From the NCBI RefSeq assembly GCF_000614975.1, contig NZ_BALM01000005.1, forward strand, positions 62,001 to 126,000: a DNA stretch of 64,000 nt. The letters are read 5' to 3'. This DNA comes from Shewanella marina JCM 15074. GTDB lineage: Bacteria; Pseudomonadota; Gammaproteobacteria; Enterobacterales; Shewanellaceae. Under the pieces are notes generated by a model. That model was not told the origin of the DNA, did no database searches, and saw nothing but the letters and a program-made list of their open reading frames with translations. Made by a program: the position numbers and the translations under genes. Shown here in pieces: positions 7,755 to 17,109 of this stretch (its first letter is position 1; every line of letters begins with the position of its first letter).

Positions 7755-10401
7755 ATGAGTCAACACACGCTGTCTGCTTTATTTATCCCCAAATCAGTTG
7801 CTGTTATTGGCGCTTCATCTAAGGCAAATCGCGCTGGTAATGTTGTTATGCGTAACCTTCTTGCAAGTGGATTCTCTGGCCCCATTATGCCGGTAACGCC
7901 TAAATATAAGGCGGTGTTGGGTGTATTGAGTTATGCCAATATTGAACAATTACCACAGGTTCCTGAACTAGCAATTATCTGTTTGCAGTTTCAACGAATC
8001 ACGCCGGTGTTGACACAGTTAGCGCAATTAGGTTGTAAAGCGACAGTAATAATTGCATCTGGCGTATTGGCTACTGATGATGGTAAAAAACACCAACAGC
8101 AATGGCAAGATATTGCTGAGTCAATGGGGATCCGTATTTTAGGGGCAAATAGCTTGGCTTGATGCTACCTCATATTGGTCTAAACGCGAGTTTATCTCAT
8201 ATTAATGCTAAAAAAGGACATATCGCGTTAGTCTCACAATCAGCAGGCTTATGTACCACAATTTTAGATTGGGCTAACAATAAAGATATTGGTTTTTCTG
8301 CGATGTTATCTTTAGGCGACGGTTGTGATATTGAGCTGCATGAATTGCTTGATTTTTTAGGACGAGATTCACATACACATGCCATTATGCTCTGTATTGA
8401 TCATATCAATGATAGTCAACGATTTGTCTCGGCAGCTCGTGCGGCAGCCCGTTACAAGCCCATATTAGTATTAAAGTCTGGAGGGCCGAATGCAGCAGTG
8501 GCTCAGCAAGATAACGATATTGTGTATGACGCAGTATTTAGACGTGCAGGTATGTTGCGTGTAGACGATCTGGTTGATCTATTTGCAGCCGTTGAAACTC
8601 TAGCACACGCAAAAAGCATTGCGGGTGAAAAATGATGTTAGTGAGTAACAGTTATGGTGCTGCACGTCTTGCTGTTGATCATCTAAATCGTAGTGGCTTT
8701 GCTTTAGCTGATTTATCTGCAGACCAAGCAAAGGCTTTATACCCTATTCTGCCGCCTTATGTTGTGGCGGCTAATCCACTTGATATGGGCGGCGCCGCTG
8801 AAGTTAGCCATTATCAACAAACCTTAACTCAGTTACTTGATAGTCATCAATTTGATGTTATTTTAGTGATGTATGCTCCTGCCGCCGTAGGGTTAAGTGA
8901 ACAAATTGCTCAGGCAGTGATTCAAGTCTATTTAACGCACCCTAATCGTCGTAGATGCACGTTAATGACGCAGTGGAGTGGTGAAGATGCAGCTTATCAA
9001 GCGCGTAAGCATTTTAATCGTGCCGGTATTGCCACCTATCGTACCCCTGAAAGTGCCGTAGGCGCTTTTATTCATATGGTTGAGTTTCAACGCAACCAGC
9101 ATCTTTTAAAGCAAGTACCTACCTCTATTAGTTGTAAGTCACCGTATGATAATGAATTTGCGCTGCAAACTATTGAGCAGGCCGTCACTAAACAGCAATG
9201 GCAATTGTCGACCGTTGATGCGGCTAAAATTCTTAGTGCATTTAATATTAATGTACTGAAAGCTCATGTTGCTATGAATGCGGATGAAGCTGTAGCAGTC
9301 GCGACTAATATAGGCTTTCCAGTCGCATTAAAATTGCGAGATAGCAAGCTTCGGCATCATAGCGATATTCAAGCTGTGTTACTGCACTTAAACAATGCTC
9401 AAGAAGTTATTGTTGCTGCGACAAGTGTTATTCAACGAGTGCAGCAATTAGATTGTGAATTTAGTGGCTTTATTATTCAAAAGATGGCATTAACGGCTGG
9501 CGCGCAAGAGATCAGAGTCGCTGTGATCAACGACAGCACCTTTGGCCCGGTGATCTGTATCGGTGAAGGTGGTAGTGAGTGGCAACCTTTAGTTGATGCC
9601 GAAGTCGCACTACCGCCGTTAAATATGGCGCTGGCACGTTATAGTGTACAACAAGCATTGAATCGTAAAGTGCTTAAGAATCGCTATGTACCACAGCCGT
9701 TCAATATTGAAGCTTTATGTTTAGTGCTCTGCCAGATTTCAGATATGATAATTGCCTGCCCTCAAATTGAAGCTATCGATTTTAACCCGATACTCATGAA
9801 GGGTAATGATTTAACTGTACTCGATGTCAATGTGACATTAATGCCGCAGTTATATGATATTGCCAGCAAACTAACAATAATGCCGTATCCTAAATCGTTA
9901 GAGTCATACGCGACCCTCAAGAATGGTCAAATCATCTTAATGCGGCCGATATTACCGGAGGATGAACCTAATCATTTGGCGTTTGATAATTCGCTCTCTG
10001 CAGAAGATCGCTATAAACGTTATTTTGGTGTGCGCTCGGCCATGACCCATGAGGAAATGGCGGTTCTTACTCAAATTGATTACGCGCGTGAAATGGCTTT
10101 TATCGCGGTTGATCAAAGTAAACAAACAGAAGTGACCTTGGGCGCAATTCGCGCCACAATTGATCCGGATAATATTGAGGCAGAGTTTGCTATGGCAGTA
10201 CGAACCAATTATCAAGGTCAAGGTATTGGGCGTTTATTATTGGTTAAATTGATAGAATATTATCGTACTAAACAGACTAAAAAATTAACCGGATATACCA
10301 TGCTGTCAAATCGGAATATGGCCAGTTTAGCTAAACAGCTAGGCTTTAAAGTGACGACAGATGTAGAGGATGGTCTGATCTATATGGAGCTGATTTATTA
10401 G
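7755..10401 (+). pseudogene. patZ: PatZ/Pka-type protein lysine acetyltransferase, broken by two frameshifts in this sequence
   Basis: The three pieces (7755-8162, 8159-8635, 8632-10401) together match PatZ (YfiQ) of E. coli from end to end. They comprise an N-terminal CoA-binding domain (IPKSVAVIGASSKANRAGNV), succinyl-CoA-ligase-like domains, an ATP-grasp region (VALKLRDSKLRHHSDIQAV) and a C-terminal GNAT acetyltransferase (NYQGQGIGRLLLVKL). PatZ acetylates lysines of metabolic enzymes such as acetyl-CoA synthetase. Break one is at GG 8156-8157, where a third G restores GANSLGLMLP. Break two is in the five-A run 8628-8632, where a sixth A restores GEKMMLVSNS. With both, the gene is 883 codons, the family's normal length. 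Two independent losses with the rest fully conserved suggest sequence error, not decay. The start has an AAGGA site. Confidence 0.9.
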
Positions 10402-10424
10402 TGCTGTCAAAACGACTAGAAAAT

Positions 10425-10456
10425 AAAAAAGGCTAGCATAAATGCTAGCCTTTTTT
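10425..10456 (+). terminator. Bidirectional terminator between patZ and eptA
   Basis: A perfect GGCTAGCA/TGCTAGCC stem flanked by an A run and a T run lies between two converging genes, so it can serve both. Confidence 0.9.
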
Positions 10457-10474
10457 ATTTATGAGCTCACAGTA

Positions 10475-12103
10475 CTAATTGGTACGGCAAGCCGCAAAGA
10501 TATCTCGTTTAGGCGTGTAATCTTTCGAGTTAATATGCATAGTACCAAGTAAGGTATCAAAGATATTATCTTGCGAATAACCGCCCTTTTTAGCCTCATT
10601 AATAATGCATTGTTTATTAATGTCATTGGCCTTAGCAAACTGAGATGGCAGCCACATTAAAAATGGCACATGGGTTTGCTGTTTTGGTGCGATAGCATAA
10701 GGTGCACCATGCAGATACATGCCAGATTCACCTAAGGATTCACCGTGATCTGAAATATACATCATAGCCGTATTGAACTTAGGCTGTTCAGCTTGTAATA
10801 ACTTAACCACTTCACTCAAGATGTAATCAGTATACAAAATGGTGTTGTCATAAGTATTGATTAGCTCATCATGGGTACAGTTTTGAATATCACTTTTTTG
10901 ACAATCTGGCACGAATTTACGATGACTTTGTGGATAACGTAAATAATAGGTTGGACCGTGACTGCCAATAATATGTAATACAATATTGGTATTCTTTTCA
11001 GGCAATGTACTGAGTACTTGCTTTAATTTATTGACCAATACTTGGTCGTAACAAAACTCACCATTACACAATTTTGGATCTGAATTAGTATTGATTTCTA
11101 TGTGGGTAATACGGTCACATACCCCCTTACAGCCACTATCATTATCTAACCAATAAACTTTTACGCCAGCATGATGAAGTACATCTAACGCTGTATCTTG
11201 TGCCTTAGCATGACGTTCATCATAATTGGCACGATCAAGTTTTGAGAACATACAAGGAACAGATACTGCTGTAGCTGTGCCACATGATGTGGTGTCCATA
11301 AACGGGATCATACCAAGATCTTTGGTATAAGCATTGGTATCACGATGATAACCAAAGTACTGATAATTCATCGCTCTTGCGGTTTCACCTACCACCATCA
11401 CAAATAAGTTGGGCTTATCATTGTTTGCTTGACTAACAATTTTGGCATCGGTACCAATTTGGGTGAATGGCAAAGGCTTCTCAATATAGTTGAGGTTAAC
11501 GTATTTAGCGATTGAGCCAATAAAGTAAGTTGGAATGATATTCTGTTTGAGTTGGTCATTATTACGGCCAAAGCTCACGTAATTCTGGTAATACACAAAT
11601 GCAATTAAGCCGATACCGATAAGCATTGCGATCATAAAGATGACCTTATGCAGTAACTCTTTAAAGAATGGCTTGTATTCAATGTTAGCACGGTACATCA
11701 AATAGGCAGGAATCACACCTGTGATAACAAAGCTCAATACCGACATCCAATTAAGATAGGTCATCGCTTCTGCATTATTGGTTTGCATAACATTGACGAT
11801 CATTCCGTAATCAAAAATGATGCCATATTGCCATGCGGCATAAAAAACACCTGATGATGCCAGTGTCAGTATGATAAAAAATGGTTTAACGAGGTATTTA
11901 ACTGAAAATAACGAGAAAATAAAGCTAAAGGCAAACAACAAAAATAATGGCATTGTGCCAATAAACAACCAATTTACCTCTGATTGTTTCGCAATTCCTT
12001 TTGCAACCACTTGAAATAAAGGGATATTATATATCACCACATAAAATATTGCGGTTAATAAAGTAAACTGGTTAAGCGACAATGTCTTTAATCGTGTACT
12101 CAC
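10475..12103 (-). CDS. eptA: Phosphoethanolamine-lipid A transferase EptA
   Basis: A 542-residue inner-membrane enzyme with five N-terminal membrane segments (within residues 12-175) and a periplasmic alkaline-phosphatase-fold domain. Metal and catalytic residues are visible: E240 in VVGETARA, the nucleophile T276 in SCGTATAVSVPC, and SDHGESLGE and HGAP near residues 470-490. Paired cysteines fit the family's disulphides. It adds phosphoethanolamine to lipid A, which lowers susceptibility to cationic peptides; MCR proteins are relatives, and chromosomal copies are normal in Shewanella. The start is GTG at 12103 behind a GAGG site. No two-component regulator is adjacent. Confidence 0.92.
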   Translation of the reverse strand: MSTRLKTLSLNQFTLLTAIFYVVIYNIPLFQVVAKGIAKQSEVNWLFIGTMPLFLLFAFSFIFSLFSVKYLVKPFFIILTLASSGVFYAAWQYGIIFDYGMIVNVMQTNNAEAMTYLNWMSVLSFVITGVIPAYLMYRANIEYKPFFKELLHKVIFMIAMLIGIGLIAFVYYQNYVSFGRNNDQLKQNIIPTYFIGSIAKYVNLNYIEKPLPFTQIGTDAKIVSQANNDKPNLFVMVVGETARAMNYQYFGYHRDTNAYTKDLGMIPFMDTTSCGTATAVSVPCMFSKLDRANYDERHAKAQDTALDVLHHAGVKVYWLDNDSGCKGVCDRITHIEINTNSDPKLCNGEFCYDQVLVNKLKQVLSTLPEKNTNIVLHIIGSHGPTYYLRYPQSHRKFVPDCQKSDIQNCTHDELINTYDNTILYTDYILSEVVKLLQAEQPKFNTAMMYISDHGESLGESGMYLHGAPYAIAPKQQTHVPFLMWLPSQFAKANDINKQCIINEAKKGGYSQDNIFDTLLGTMHINSKDYTPKRDIFAACRTN

Positions 12104-12389
12104 TTAGTACCTCAGTCATCAATAAGTGTTGGTGCTGTTAAGCATTGGACTGGCGATGGTAGCAACAAGCTGATACAAGCTCAAACAAAAGGTTGCATCT
12201 TATTGAATAATAATGAATTTGTTTGTATTTTGATAATCAGATGTTTTACATTTGATCCCTAGTAGTTATAGATAGTAATGATTAAGAGCGCAAAAATTTA
12301 TTTTAAATAAATTAACCCTTTTCGGAAATTGAGCCGTTTATAAAGATAAGTAGTTTATATACAGTTTAATTTATTTGGGGAATCACTTT

Positions 12390-12937
12390 ATGTTATTTAA
12401 AAAATTATCAACATCACTGACTTCTATTGCTATGGTAATGGCATTATCTAGCGGTGCGGCACATGCAACCAGTCCAGTTGAACATCACATAAAAAAAGAG
12501 CCTATGATTAGTACTATGAGTTATACAGCTAAAGATTATCAAAATCAGGCTGAGACAAAAATGTACCCTGCTCCAGAAGTGGGTATGAAACAGGTTATTA
12601 TTGATCTTGCTAACTTACCGAATGAACAAGATTATAAGCTAGAAATCAATATCGGTAAGATAATGGAAGTTGATTGTAATCATCATCGTCTGGCAGGGAA
12701 AATAGTTAAAAAGACAGTAAAAGGCTGGGGTTATGACTACTATCAAGTGGACAGCATCAATCCTGGCATGAGCACCATGATGGCCTGCCTGATAAGCCAC
12801 AGCAAAAGTTTGTGTTAATGGAGTCTATGTTAGTGAATTATGACTCGCGTTTACCTGAAGTATTTTATGTACCAGAAGATGCCACTATCAGTTATCGTAT
12901 ATGGCAAGCCTCTGATGCTGTAAAGATTATAAAGTAG
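12390..12937 (+). pseudogene. eco: Ecotin (periplasmic serine protease inhibitor), frameshifted in this sequence
   Basis: The N-terminal part carries a signal peptide ending AHA, then KMYPAPEVGMKQVIIDL, EVDCNHHRLAGKI and GWGYDYYQVD, and the reactive-loop segment STMMAC. All of these are hallmarks of ecotin, which inhibits trypsin-fold proteases in the periplasm. The frame then shifts: ...MACLISHSKSLC and stop at 12818. Adding one C at 12788-12789 gives MMACPDKPQQKFV and continues to PEVFYVPEDATISYRIWQ and a TAG at 12937. That makes 182 residues, consistent with ecotin plus a longer N-terminal linker. The start at ATG 12390 follows GGGGA. The gene is probably intact in the organism. Confidence 0.88.
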
Positions 12938-12952
12938 ATACAAACTAAACAT

Positions 12953-12983
12953 ACAAGATAATACCTAATTGGTATTATCTTGT
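12953..12983. terminator. Hairpin between converging ecotin and sortase-substrate genes
   Basis: A perfect ACAAGATAATACC/GGTATTATCTTGT stem with a short loop. It lacks a long T run but sits where both transcripts end. Confidence 0.65.
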
Positions 12984-13008
12984 GCTGCAATTAGAGAAAA
13001 CCATCCAT

Positions 13009-13545
13009 TTATTTACGATTACGGCGTCTAAATCCTATCAGTTGTGCTAATGCTAGCATAGCTACACCAATGGCACCGATTGCTGGCCAAATAGCTGCTG
13101 TTTTGGGCAATTCTTTAATTTCCTCATAGCTTACAATCGCAGGTAAAACTGTGACTGTGACAGGTGGTACTTTAGCCACTTCAAAACGATCACTTGGGAT
13201 AGTGAAATAGAGCTTGTAACCTTGTGGAAGATCCTCCCAAGCAACTTGTTGTCCGCCTGCATTAATTGTTGCATTGGCTGGTACTTTAATAATTTGTCGT
13301 TCATTAATACCATTATTCTCAACAACATCAATGACAGCGTGATTAGGGACGCGGTAGCGAACAAACTTTGCTTGCACCTCAACAAATGTTTGGCCATCTT
13401 TGATAATTACTGATTGGCATGCATTTGCAATTGACGGGTATTTATCAAGTACATCTTGGTGCCACACCACATCTTTACATTCGATAGCTAACGCTGGATT
13501 ACTAAATAAAACGGCAAATGTTAAACCACAGAGTGTTTTTTTCAT
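13009..13545 (-). CDS. Sortase substrate with LPKTA sorting signal
   Basis: A 178-residue exported protein: a signal peptide (cleaved after ...NPALA), a mature domain of about 120 residues with two cysteines, then LPKTA (residues 146-150), a hydrophobic segment (WPAIGAIGVAMLALAQLIGF) and a basic tail RRRNRK. This motif-helix-positive tail layout is the cell-wall-sorting signal known from Gram-positive bacteria. The adjacent upstream gene, 19 bp away, is a sortase, so this is almost certainly its dedicated substrate. The mature domain is beta-rich by eye and I recognise no family. To what it is attached in a Gram-negative envelope is unknown. The start is ATG behind AAGGAAG. Confidence 0.78.
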   Translation of the reverse strand: MKKTLCGLTFAVLFSNPALAIECKDVVWHQDVLDKYPSIANACQSVIIKDGQTFVEVQAKFVRYRVPNHAVIDVVENNGINERQIIKVPANATINAGGQQVAWEDLPQGYKLYFTIPSDRFEVAKVPPVTVTVLPAIVSYEEIKELPKTAAIWPAIGAIGVAMLALAQLIGFRRRNRK

Positions 13546-13564
13546 CACCAACTTCCTTTTATGG

Positions 13565-14239
13565 TTAAATTAAATCAGCCCGAACGATATAACGCTCAGG
13601 AGCATTTCCTACGAAATAGAAGGGATAACAAGTAATTAGCGTGATGCTCTGTTTACCTGTTGGTTTAAGGATTTCAACGTGTTCGGGATTTACGATCCAT
13701 GTTTGTGAAACCGCAAATTGATATTGGTTACCGTCAATATCTGTCACTTGAATGGTGTCACCTATTTTTAGGTGGCCTAATTTCCTAAAAAAACTATCTC
13801 TGTGCCCTGCTAAACTTAAATTATTATGGCCATCAAGGTTACTATTTTTTAACACTCGACCTACGCCCTTGTTAAGTTCTGCTTCATCAACACCGTCAAA
13901 AATAGCCACTGATAGATCAATTTTAGGAATAGACAGTAAACCTAAAATAGCGCTATTTGGCTGACTTATGCTGTATTGCTCAATCCGTCCTTGGGACCAA
14001 TCAGTCATATTCGGCATTGATTGAGGAATGGTGTGAATAGGCTGAATTAGCGTTGATTCAGGTTTTCCATGGAGCGGAAACACACTATTGTCTTCAGCAT
14101 GGGCCTTGGCAATTAGCTGATTGGCGAGATCTACGCTCTGTTGATGGCCTTGATATTGATGCCATTTACTGGTGATAAATATGGCAATACAAAATAACCC
14201 TATAATCCTTAAGGCCCTTTGTATAAATTTAATATTCAT
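13565..14239 (-). CDS. Class D-like sortase
   Basis: A 224-residue protein with an N-terminal membrane anchor (residues 8-23) and a sortase catalytic domain from about residue 97. The catalytic triad is visible: H146 in LSLAGHRDSF, C204 in ITLITCYPFYFV and R216 in NAPERYIVR. The TLxTCYPF...R pattern resembles class D sortases. Sortases cleave LPxT-type signals and join the substrate to an amine acceptor. The enzyme is encoded just upstream of a single substrate ending in LPKTA plus helix plus basic tail, so the two form a one-enzyme, one-substrate pair. Such pairs have been noted before in Shewanella. The start is ATG 14239; upstream TTG codons also exist. Confidence 0.88.
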   Translation of the reverse strand: MNIKFIQRALRIIGLFCIAIFITSKWHQYQGHQQSVDLANQLIAKAHAEDNSVFPLHGKPESTLIQPIHTIPQSMPNMTDWSQGRIEQYSISQPNSAILGLLSIPKIDLSVAIFDGVDEAELNKGVGRVLKNSNLDGHNNLSLAGHRDSFFRKLGHLKIGDTIQVTDIDGNQYQFAVSQTWIVNPEHVEILKPTGKQSITLITCYPFYFVGNAPERYIVRADLI

Positions 14240-14386
14240 ACGCTGCAATCCATTTGCAATTTGTTAAATAATGTAGCATAAATTCAATACCTTGCAATGA
14301 TAATAAAGTGCCTTATTGATTATTTGTTGCGTATCTAAATTTGCGCCTTATACTGACCAATCATTTAGCTCAACAGCCGTTTGTTT

Positions 14387-15067
14387 ATGTCGTTATCATT
14401 TATATTAGTAGAACCTACAAGAGCTGCAAACGTAGGTGCAGCTGCCCGGGCAATTAAGACTATGGGATTTAAGCAGCTCATCTTAGTTGCATCAGATTTA
14501 CATCTTGAGAAAGAGGCTCAGTGGGTTGCTCATGGCGCTTTAGATATTTTAGAAAACACGATAACTTTCGACAGTTTGGCTGCTGCTAGAAGTCATTTTG
14601 ATCTGCTGGTGGCCACAACAGCAAGAGAACGAGGTTGTTTAAGGCAATATCTCACTCCAGAGCAATTATCAGAACATTTAGTTGCGCGTGAAACTGTTGC
14701 ACAAGCGGCGATTGTTTTTGGACGAGAATCAAGTGGCTTATCTAATGATGAATTGGCGTTATGTGATCTTTTTACTTATGTTCCGTTAGCGCAAACCTAT
14801 CCCTCTTTAAACCTTGCCCAAGCAGTAATGGTATATGGTTATGCATTAAGCCAAGTGAATCATAAGATTGGTTTACTTGCGAAACAAGCTGACGAGAAAC
14901 AATTACAAGTGTTAAAACAGCGCTTACAACAAACGATGCAATCTTTAGCGATAGAACAAGACCAAAAACTCAAGCAATGGTTACTGGATGGCGCAGCACT
15001 ACTGAGTCAGCGTGATGTTAAGATGGCACATCAACTATTGAGTGATATAAATAAGAAAATTAATTGA
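14387..15067 (+). CDS. lasT: TrmH/SPOUT-family RNA methyltransferase (LasT/YjtD type)
   Basis: A 226-residue cytoplasmic protein matching E. coli LasT (YjtD) along its length. It begins with FILVEPTRAANVGAAARAIKTMGF, has VFGRESSGLSNDELALCD in the middle and PSLNLAQAVMVY at the SAM-binding trefoil knot, the three SPOUT motifs of 2'-O-methyltransferases. The RNA target is not established from sequence; TrmJ is the nearest characterised relative. The ATG at 14387 is preferred to the TTG at 14381 because it aligns with the family start. No strong ribosome site is visible. Confidence 0.82.
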   Translation: MSLSFILVEPTRAANVGAAARAIKTMGFKQLILVASDLHLEKEAQWVAHGALDILENTITFDSLAAARSHFDLLVATTARERGCLRQYLTPEQLSEHLVARETVAQAAIVFGRESSGLSNDELALCDLFTYVPLAQTYPSLNLAQAVMVYGYALSQVNHKIGLLAKQADEKQLQVLKQRLQQTMQSLAIEQDQKLKQWLLDGAALLSQRDVKMAHQLLSDINKKIN

Positions 15068-15096
15068 GGCTTATTGCCTAATAAAAAGTGTTTAAT

Positions 15097-15125
15097 AAAA
15101 ATGCCGCAATAATGCGGCATTTTTT
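15097..15125 (+). terminator. Bidirectional terminator between lasT and the S41 protease
   Basis: An AATGCCGCA/TGCGGCATT stem with flanking A and T runs between two converging genes. Confidence 0.9.
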
Positions 15126-15142
15126 ATTTTAATAATTTGAAT

Positions 15143-16756
15143 TTATTGCAGTTTATTATTAAATAATTGCTGTTGTGTTGACGGCGTAAGTTTCACTTCT
15201 AAATCACTTGTAGCGGTATTAGAGTCTTGGTTTTTTAAACCATAGTTAACGGCACTCATGCTTATTACTGGGCATGTTCCTGTTGCTTGATAATTGAGTG
15301 CAGCACTTAACATCGCTTCATTGCTGTCCCCTAATTGATGCTCGAAGTCGTCAGCAACGACACATCCAGGAACGGAAACACCTTCAACTTGCGGGTTATT
15401 ACTCGGAGTGAAACCATCAGAATATGAACCAAAGTTTTTAGCGTTGATCCCCTCAAATTGAATATTAAAATAGGTGATGCCGCAGTTATCAGTTGGATAG
15501 AAACCATAAGGTTTACCACAAGTCGTTGAACCAATTTGGATAACTTCAATATCAATACCACGTAAGCCATTCATTAAGGCTTCTGAAGCCGAACAGGTAT
15601 TATCGGTAGTTAACACATACACTCGTTCTAACCCCAAATTCGGTAAAGGAGTATTGGCCTCTAAACTAAAGCCGACAGCGGTATCAATAAAGTCGAGCGG
15701 CACGATAGTTTGTCCGGTAATAGGGTCTGTTACAGTATGCTTGTCATTAAAAATGGTTTTTTCAAAGAACTTGCCTTCCATTTTTGCTTGTGAAGCAATC
15801 ATATAGGCGAGCTGGCTTGATATGGCTAAGTAACCGCCGCCGTTATAACGAAGATCGAGCACTAATTCGCTAATATTTTCATTTTTTAGCTGAGTAAAGG
15901 CGTCATATAAGGCTTTTTCAGAAGTTTGAATAAAGGTGTCAAATTGCAAGTAGCCTATTTTCCCCTGTTCTGTTGTTAGTGTTTTAACATTTTTAACGGG
16001 TGAAACGGTGATCTCTGCTGCGGCTAAGGTCACTTGCATATCATTACCTGTGTTAGGTACTTCAAAGGTAAATTGATAACTCTCATTGTTGCTTTGTGGA
16101 TTTAAAGCAGCATTAATTAAATCGATATCAGACTGTGAATTAGTATTAACTACATCAACATCATTAATGGCGACCAGCTTATAACCGCGTTTAACATTGT
16201 CGATGTTTGCGCTTGGCTCAGTATCTTTGACCAATATATTACGGGGGATTGTACCGTCTATAATAACAAAGTTAATGCCATAGCTTAATGAACTACCAGA
16301 GGTTGTCATTCCTTGCCATGTTTCTGTATCTAATAAGAAGTGAAAGTTATCTTTATCATTACCGCTGGCGGTTGTTGCAGTGGTCTTCAATTGTGCGTAG
16401 TAATCTGTAATCGTGCTAAAGTCAGCTGGATTTTTATCCGTAACTTCGTCGTACCATAAATAACTGTTATTAGCCCATGAGCGAAGCCAGAATTGTTCAT
16501 ATTCAGTGCTGCCAGCTTGATCTGGATAGGCTTGATCTGTGGCGGGGTTAATGCCTGAACGAGGGTTGGCACAGCGTGCAAAAAAATCAACTTCAGGACT
16601 AAACTGATTTTGTGTCCATTGTAATGTTGTGTCTGTCGTGCCTCCAGAGCCTGAACCATTTCCTGATGTTGAATTATCTTCTGTTGTTCCACCACCGCTG
16701 CAAGCTGTTAGCAATGACATAGAGCCGATAAGCCCAATAGCATATATATGTTTCAA
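15143..16756 (-). CDS. S41-family (C-terminal processing type) lipoprotein protease
   Basis: A 537-residue protein starting at TTG 16756 behind GGGGTGG, with a lipoprotein signal ending LLTAC and then a low-complexity Ser/Gly/Thr linker. It contains a PDZ-like region (about residues 190-260) and a peptidase S41 domain. ELVLDLRYNGGGYL and TTDNTCSASEALMNGLRG hold the Ser nucleophile region, and a Lys in TTCGKPYGFY completes the Ser-Lys dyad typical of tail-specific proteases. Several cysteines (DNTCSAS, TTCGK, DNCG, GCVV) suggest disulphides. It is probably anchored to the outer or inner membrane, facing the periplasm. Substrate unknown. It is not the housekeeping Prc, which is larger and not a lipoprotein. 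Confidence 0.82.
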   Translation of the reverse strand: MKHIYAIGLIGSMSLLTACSGGGTTEDNSTSGNGSGSGGTTDTTLQWTQNQFSPEVDFFARCANPRSGINPATDQAYPDQAGSTEYEQFWLRSWANNSYLWYDEVTDKNPADFSTITDYYAQLKTTATTASGNDKDNFHFLLDTETWQGMTTSGSSLSYGINFVIIDGTIPRNILVKDTEPSANIDNVKRGYKLVAINDVDVVNTNSQSDIDLINAALNPQSNNESYQFTFEVPNTGNDMQVTLAAAEITVSPVKNVKTLTTEQGKIGYLQFDTFIQTSEKALYDAFTQLKNENISELVLDLRYNGGGYLAISSQLAYMIASQAKMEGKFFEKTIFNDKHTVTDPITGQTIVPLDFIDTAVGFSLEANTPLPNLGLERVYVLTTDNTCSASEALMNGLRGIDIEVIQIGSTTCGKPYGFYPTDNCGITYFNIQFEGINAKNFGSYSDGFTPSNNPQVEGVSVPGCVVADDFEHQLGDSNEAMLSAALNYQATGTCPVISMSAVNYGLKNQDSNTATSDLEVKLTPSTQQQLFNNKLQ

Positions 16757-16833
16757 TTGACCACCCCACAATTGCTTGTTGAATGTTTATGTTAACAGCT
16801 TGTAAAATATCGGCAATAATAAAATGGCATGAA

Positions 16834-17109
16834 TTAACTGCGTTTTAGACGAACCACCTTCATGGTCTCGATACTCATTCCTGCGATTGTTTCTGTTTCA
16901 GGATAATAGGTTAAATTCACTTTACTGCCTGCGAGGTTCTTATATTTTTTTTGGCGAAGATATTTAAATGGAACCGAATATCCCTTTAACATCAGAGTAT
17001 TAACGTACCACTCACCTTTTTCACGCTGCACATGGGATTCAACATGCATATCTTCTGAATGTGTTAATTCTTGATGCTTATCTAGTAACTGGCTGACCTC
17101 TTTTTTCAT
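16834..17109 (-). CDS. Small conserved protein coupled to a RecQ-like helicase
   Basis: A 91-residue soluble protein starting MKKEVSQLLDKHQEL. The second half (YVNTLMLKGYSVPFKYLRQKKYKNLAGSKVNLTYYP) is beta-rich and basic. I do not recognise a named family. Its ATG overlaps the stop of the recQ-type gene in an ATGA, so translation is coupled. The frame is open further upstream to 17184, but that part lies inside the helicase gene and is not expected to be used. A role with the helicase is possible but unproven. Confidence 0.65.
   Translation of the reverse strand: MKKEVSQLLDKHQELTHSEDMHVESHVQREKGEWYVNTLMLKGYSVPFKYLRQKKYKNLAGSKVNLTYYPETETIAGMSIETMKVVRLKRS

Noticed and set aside
8159..8635. Possible separate genes in the patZ region joined by ATGA overlaps
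   Set aside because: The three pieces align in order with a single PatZ protein, and each junction is repaired by one base in a short run.
10475..12103. eptA as an acquired mcr-type colistin resistance gene
   Set aside because: No insertion sequence, plasmid gene or distinct composition is adjacent. Chromosomal EptA is normal in this group.
13222..13413. Open frame on the plus strand inside the sortase substrate gene
   Set aside because: It is antisense to a gene with signal peptide and sorting signal, and has no ribosome site or recognisable product.
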